NCBI GenBank assembly: GCA_026419805.1
Contig: JAOSLS010000062.1
Coordinates: 50,857 to 114,856 of the forward strand
Length of the DNA stretch: 64,000 nt
Direction: 5' to 3'
DNA from: Ceratocystis colombiana
Lineage: Eukaryota; Ascomycota; Sordariomycetes; Microascales; Ceratocystidaceae
The first letter of the stretch is position 1. Each line of letters starts with the position of its first letter. The position numbers and the translations under genes are program-made. The notes beneath the pieces are model-generated. The model was not told where the DNA came from. It did no database searches and saw only the letters and a list, made by a program, of their open reading frames with translations. Below, piece by piece: positions 58,476-64,000 of this stretch.

Positions 58476-60118
58476 TTACGCCTTCTTGGCGTTGACAGCT
58501 TCAAGAAGCTCGGCTGGAGCGTCCTGGCGGTAGCCCTTGGGGTTGTTGCTTACCCAGCGCCAGAGATCCTCGCATGCCCGTTCCATGGTAATCTCTGTCC
58601 GCCAGTTCAGCTCCTTGTTTGCCAGTGCGGGGTTAGCAGTGAGATCCAACACGTCGCCCAAACGACGCCCCACAACCTCGTGTGGCAGATCACGGCCGAC
58701 AACCTTTTGGAAGGCATGAATAATGTCGTACACTGTGCTGCCACGGCCAGATCCCAGGTTCCATGCCTTAACTCCGGGCTTGTTCTCATATAGGAACTTG
58801 AGGGCTTCGAGGTGACCACGGGCAAGGTCAATAACGTGGATGTAATCACGGATGGCAGTACCATCACGAGAATCCCAATCATCACCGAAAATAAGCAGCT
58901 TTTCGCGCTCGCCAGTAGCAACCTTGCCAAGGAGAGGAAGCAAGTTGTAGGGAACGCCCTGGGGGTCTTCACCCATGACACCTGAGGGATGGGCACCGAC
59001 AGGGTTGAAGTAGCGTAGCAAGGCCGCATTCCACTGGGCCTCAGGCTGGCCGTTCTTCTTGGCTTGCGTGCGCTGGGCTTCAATCAGATCGGTGATAACA
59101 TTCTCAACAGTGGATTTCGTGCGGCCGTACGTGTTGGTAGGTCCGATGGGGCAGTGCTCGGGAATAGGAATCATGTCGGGGAAACGCGTAGCATCTCCGT
59201 ACACAGTAGCTGAAGACGAAAAAACAATGTTTCCCACATTGTGGTTGACCATGCTGGTCAAGAGAGCAATGGTGCCTCCGACATTAACGCGGTAGTACTC
59301 GAGGGGGATCTCAGCAGACTCTCCAACGGCCTACAAGAAAAAAAAGAAGGGTAGAATAAGGGTTAGTAGGGTTTGTTTGTAGCAGTGATTGGCTAAGGAT
59401 GTCATACTTTAAGGGCAGCAAAGTGGATGACACTGTCAATCTCGGGGTGCTTATCAAACACGGCATCGATGGCCTTCTGGTCCGTAACATCGACTTCGTA
59501 AAAGACAGGACGGCGGCCGCAAATAAGCTCAATGCGATCCAAGGCCACAATCGAAGAGTTGTAGAGGTTGTCAATAACAACAACATTGAAGTCGTTCTGC
59601 AAGAGAGTAAGGGCGGTGAACGAGCCAATGTAGCCAGTGCCACTGGAGGGTTGAGTTAGAGTGTTAGTGCATCGTGCGATTTACTAATAGTGCAGACAGA
59701 GAAGGAAGGCATTGCTATCTTGGGGAAATCAGGCAGAAGCAGCACAATCGGAATTCTCCATGCAAGCCCGCGGCTATCGTGTCGCTAAAGAGCCATGGGG
59801 CCTGACTTGTGGAGTGAAAGCGGAAGGGCTGGACTTGGCTAGGAAATCAGATGGGGAAGAGGGTACAACTGAGCAGAGCATTTGATGCCCTAAGGCACCA
59901 AAAGTCGACGTGTGATCCCAAAAGCTCGTATATGCATATGTCGGGCGAGCCAGGTGACCATAGGCGAGGTGAGAAGTAAGGTGAGGACGTGAAGTGTGAA
60001 GGTCTGCAGGCTTGGCTGCCTTTCTACTTGTTTGCTTGGAGTGCCATTTTTGCGCCAGGTGAACACAGAAGTGGACAACTTACCCAGTCACGAGAATAGT
60101 TCTAGTTGCAGGCTTCAT
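58476..60118 (-). CDS. GAL10: UDP-glucose 4-epimerase (GalE/Gal10)
   Basis: Exons 60118-60084 (35 nt), 59642-59408 and 59330-58476 give 374 aa. It interconverts UDP-galactose and UDP-glucose in the Leloir pathway, in the cytosol. Sequence features: Rossmann GGTGYIGSFTALTLL formed by joining exons 1 and 2, VIDNLYNSS, DVTDQKAID, VIHFAALKAVGES, IVFSSSATVYGD, and the catalytic Y-x3-K (TYGRTKSTVE). C-terminal motifs are LRYFNPVGAHPSGVMGEDP and RDGTAIRDYIHVIDLARGH. No mutarotase domain is fused, unlike S. cerevisiae Gal10, which matches filamentous fungi. The first intron is long (441 bases). Confidence 0.95.
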
Positions 60119-63100
60119 CTTGAGGTTGTAGAAGAGCAAATGAGCACCTAAGTAAATATTTGGAGGAGGGACAAGTGTATGACGACAGGCAGTTTTCTGT
60201 CTGGTAAATAGCGAGCGATATGGAGATAAAACGACTGGATTGGATTGAGAAAGAAAAAAAAAAAAAAAGAGAAAAACGCCTACTATGAACACGGGCGCTT
60301 GCGACAAGATATGATATACTTGTTACTATTTCACTTGCTCCTTACTCCATTGAAAATCAATGTGGGGCCATTGGAAACTTGGAATGAGCGTACTATATTA
60401 GTACCTGGGCTTAAATAGCGATACTTTTCTGCACGCAGGCTCTGGGTGGTTTTGGTTGTACCTACTTGTATACCTTAGTGATTTGCAATGGGCGCATGGT
60501 AGACGTGAAACAAGAACACGGAGAGCATCGAGGACGTCGCCGAGACTGCACAAATATGCACCATAGAAACATCCTCGTTTCGCGTATTCCCAAGCGTCTA
60601 ATCTAACTGTAGCACTTGTCTTATCAAGCTAAGCTGTCTAGGTCGCGATCTGAGCTTTTTATGCTGTTCTGCCACTTTATGCCGCCATTTACTCCACAGT
60701 CCAAGTTCTTTTCCATTGTGAGGCTCTTAGTTGCGTGACTGGAGTAGAATTTCATGATAATGTGTTTTTTCTCTCCTAGAGACCAAATTTTAATGGCGTG
60801 CTCGTATTGCAGTGCTGTAAGATGTGACGAATAAAAGGAGTCTACCCCTTTTTCATGAGTAGTATTAGGGTTATGTGTATTTTTGTAGTATTGTAACCCT
60901 AGTGATCTGTATAGCAAGCGATTCTTTTTCTATTCATAGTACGACAAATCACAACTCGACATTGTTCCAATCACCGCCAAGCAAGTCAGCGTTTTCGCAA
61001 AGTGGTGTCCATCAGAACTCGTAGAAATTCGTCGTGGGATGGACTTTACTTAATATAGAGGATTCTAACTTGGGATACAAGCATCACGCCAGCAAAGAAA
61101 ATGCTAACATAATGCCTACGATGACGGTGTTTCTAGCACAACATCAGTACTAATAGCGGTGGAGGACAGACTGTCTATATACCGAGACTCGAGATCCCTC
61201 CAAGTAAGCTTCGGCGTGAGAGCACACAGAGCAAACCAATCAATGAACGAACATAACTGTTGGCGACGTTCTGTAGGTGGTGTACAACGTCGTGGCAAAA
61301 GAAAAGAGCTAGCTTCGGTTGTGTGGGCACAGGATCATGCGGCAGCCTGTGCATTGTTAAAGACAGCATGATGAGGATGGCACAAAGCACAGCTTGCACT
61401 GATCAAGAGAGGGCAGTTTGAACATCAAGATAATGTAAAGCTGGGCTTTGAAGCCACTCTAGGTGGGGGAGACAACTGGCTATGCCTGCAGATACATTGC
61501 CGATCGTAGCCAAACTACGCTGCGATTGCAAGAGTGTTCGGAGTGACTATTAGATGAAAGGCTGAGAGCGGAACGTAAGGCGCCACTATCAACAAGGCGG
61601 GGAGCTCGTAAATCTGCGCCAAGACCCCAGCAACTTCCACCATTGATGCAAGAGCAGTTGGAGACCCAAGCCAGCCAATGGGAAGCCGGCAGACAGCCAG
61701 CACGATGCCTCTCACGTGACAAAGAGGCCTATCACTATCAGCACTAAGCTGGATTCGCCCGACGGACTAGTGCGGTACAGGCAACATTATCACAAAGTTA
61801 CTCCCATGTAAGGCCCCGGTTTTCAGGTCTCACTCTGTGCCTTGGTTGCTTTTGATGACTTTCAATGGGATGAACTTTTTGTTTTTGTTTCCGCCGCACC
61901 CAAACAGCCCGGGCTCACGAGGCGATGGCAAACTTACTTCATATTGTTTGCAGCTTGAGCGAGGGCCAGGCAATGCTACACGAGACTGCTGAATTTCGGG
62001 TCTGTTTTCGAGGCGGTTGAGAGGCTCAACTTCAACCACATGTCTTGATTACCATAAGGCGGCTACGCTTCTGGAAAGGAAGCGGTTGTCATTTCAGTGC
62101 GTATGCATAGTCGACAACCAGCAGGAGAGCAGCAGCTTGTGGGAGCCACAGGCTTTAGAGTATTGGACACAGCCACCAGGGCACTGAAGGAAGGAAGAAC
62201 AAGAATACATAAGCTAAAACTAGGAAACAGGGCGGGCGGGAGCCTGGCTAACCAGTATAGTCAGGGTGGGCGGGCGGACATTGTGGAGATTGGAGATGGA
62301 AAGAGCAAACAACTGCAGCAACTGTAGCAACTGCCAGATGGAGGGAGGGTAGAAAAGTCGTCATCAGATTTTTTTTTCATCTTATTTTGACTCTGAAAAC
62401 TTCCACGTCTCCCTTGTCCACGTTTCCCTTGTATTAGCTTCCCTTTCTTCCCTCATAATAATTGTCCCCTTTTCAAGGCCTGAGCAAAATGTCCTTTTGG
62501 ATGTGGCACCCCGTTTTGTTTGCTTTTAGCACAGCCTGAACCTGAACCCCTTCCACCCTCTCACCTGAGTCCTGATGTCTAACCCTTGCTATCCCTATAT
62601 CTCGTGCGATATTTTCTAGACGTAGCTGCTTCCTTGCTGCGAAGCCTGCATTTAGAATCCACAGAAACCCCGTCCTTTCACTTGGTCGTGTCGGCGAAGG
62701 CTCGTATGGCTGAGGAGAAACGCCCAATATGTTTGTGTGTGGCTTCATGCAACTGCATGTGTGAATGCAAATATTTCCACAAACACAAGAAAAAACAACC
62801 TTGTAAACGGGCAAACATTGACACAGCCAAGCAAACAGGTAAGCAAACAATCCATCGCCATCACATACTCACCCACCCCTTCACCCTTTCAGCAAACAAC
62901 ACACAAACGAGCCACCACATAGGTTCCAACGGCCTAGCAAACAAGCATGATGCGTACATGTGTTACAGTGCAGTGCATCCTCCATCCTCACTAGCCCCAA
63001 ATCCGCTTGGATCAGCTCTCTAGAGACAACTAATGCCATCCTTCTTTTCGTCTTCCTTTTTTTAGTGCAACGCCTACCGTATTTCCGAAGGCCAACCCTG

Positions 63101-64000
63101 TGAGCCCCATTCAGATCACGCTTTTTACTTCTGGCCAACAGAGAATCGTTTATTTCCATGCGCCAAAAAGAAAATAGGCCGCGTATGTATGGCGACGACA
63201 ATGGTTCACAACCGTGTTGTGTTATCGTAGGCCCGTTGCTAAAAGCCCTGTTAATCCACGTTCGCCGACCCCTAGGCGTATCCCCCTAATGTATTAGCTG
63301 GGATCATCGCCATGCTTGCTGTGTCTTTGCCAGCACCTCTTACCCTTACCCGCATTGTGCTGAGAGAGGGTCAGGACCGCTGCTTATCCACCCCACTAAG
63401 GCCTGCCTGCATGAAGCTAGGGATACGACCATTCTACCTATGGCAACTCTGTGATTTGCTGGAGCGACGTGGCGCATATACACGAGAAATAAAAAGGACC
63501 GTTGAATTGAGTCACCCTTTACCGCTATATCGGTCGATCTATCTGCTAATGCCTATGGATACGTATTATACTGTACTGCAATGTATAGTATGGAGACGAC
63601 TAGTACATACATCGACGTTTAGGATGGCCAACCCCAGCGATCAAACAAAAAGGCCTACTGTAAGACATGGAATAGCATATGTGGACCTAGTCCAGCAATC
63701 CTTCTCGACTTCTACAACTGGGCTGTTCGTTTGTTTTGTTGTTGCAACCGTTGAAACCTTCCAGGGCCCTCCTTCATCGAACAAACAGCGTGGAGGGGAG
63801 CCCAAGCGTAAAATCAATTTCCGCATGCTTCTTAGCCCCTCGGCAGTGACACAGCCAGTGATAACTACGACAACTGGACTTTCTAGACTAATGTTCTAAA
63901 CGATATTGATATTGGCTTTCTTATCAAATGTCAGCCCAAGAATAATATCCGAGCTTCTGCTTTTTTTATTTTTTTTTTCCTTCTTCCCCTCCCTCTCCTC
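60119..64000. other. 3.9-kb gene-poor right end
   Basis: No credible gene. It holds an A17 run near 60249, an inverted pair of telobox-like motifs (TTAGGGTTA at 60865-60873 and TAACCCTA at 60894-60901), and a T/C-rich tail at 63960-64000 that may be the leader of a gene beyond the window. A 195-codon frame at 63312-63899 (+) has no recognisable domain and is not called. Confidence 0.5.

Noticed and set aside
60624..60917. 97-codon frame on the minus strand as a transposon fragment
   Set aside because: No transposase or reverse transcriptase motif and no terminal repeats were seen.
232..61720. CACGTG palindromes (near 232, 20817, 39757, 57174, 61714) as a regulon
   Set aside because: About the number expected for a palindromic hexamer-class site, and several are in coding sequence or introns.
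63312..63899. 195-codon open frame on the + strand
   Set aside because: No recognisable domain, hydrophobic and basic composition without coding-like codon bias, no splice or promoter support. Could be checked by RNA-seq.

Overview
The window is nuclear DNA of a filamentous ascomycete, most likely a Sordariomycete (perhaps Hypocreales). I base this on the short GT-AG introns with a CTAAC-type branch site close to the acceptor, and on the gene set: an Hsp88/Sse-type chaperone, an AspB/Cdc3 septin, a CYP505 P450-reductase fusion, a PlaA-like phospholipase and a class 2 dihydroorotate dehydrogenase. The genus is not decidable from sequence alone. Genes lie on both strands without operons. I resolve 15 recognisable multi-exon or single-exon protein genes, one metallothionein-like mini-gene, one small conserved-looking membrane protein, one intron-containing tRNA-Ile(AAU), and the tail of a gene entering from the left edge. 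Exon joins were worked out by hand, and every model given keeps one open frame from ATG to stop.

Layout. 0-12.5 kb: gene tail; HSP88 (-); a ribosomal-L1-domain nucleolar protein (+), divergent from HSP88; an F-box-like membrane protein (-); a MARVEL-like tetraspan protein (+); a PTEN-type phosphatase (-). 12.5-25.7 kb: a gene-poor stretch, then a Tts1/Pom33 ER membrane protein (-), the CTDK-I cyclin Ctk2 (-), palmitoyl-protein thioesterase (+), mitoribosomal mL44 (-), a 92-aa membrane protein that may be a complex I accessory subunit (+), and mitochondrial DHODH (+). 26-43 kb: mitochondrial cPLA2-like phospholipase (-), 2.7 kb of non-coding DNA with a long leader, septin CDC3 (+), mitoribosomal uS4m (-), La protein (+), CYP505 (+). 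43-64 kb is sparse: tRNA-Ile, metallothionein (-), a very large ankyrin-repeat protein (-, 1867 aa), zeta-crystallin-type quinone reductase (+), UDP-glucose 4-epimerase (-), and 3.9 kb with no convincing gene.

Functionally most genes are core housekeeping: protein folding, ribosome biogenesis, mitochondrial translation and metabolism, transcription elongation, septation and galactose metabolism. The more lineage-specific items are the F-box-like gene, the giant ankyrin protein, CYP505 and the metallothionein. I see no transposon, CRISPR array or secondary-metabolite cluster. The most interesting signals are the hidden metallothionein, a phase-compatible alternative first exon inside the septin's 1.1-kb first intron, and a set of extremely small start-codon exons (3, 4, 8 and 13 nt).
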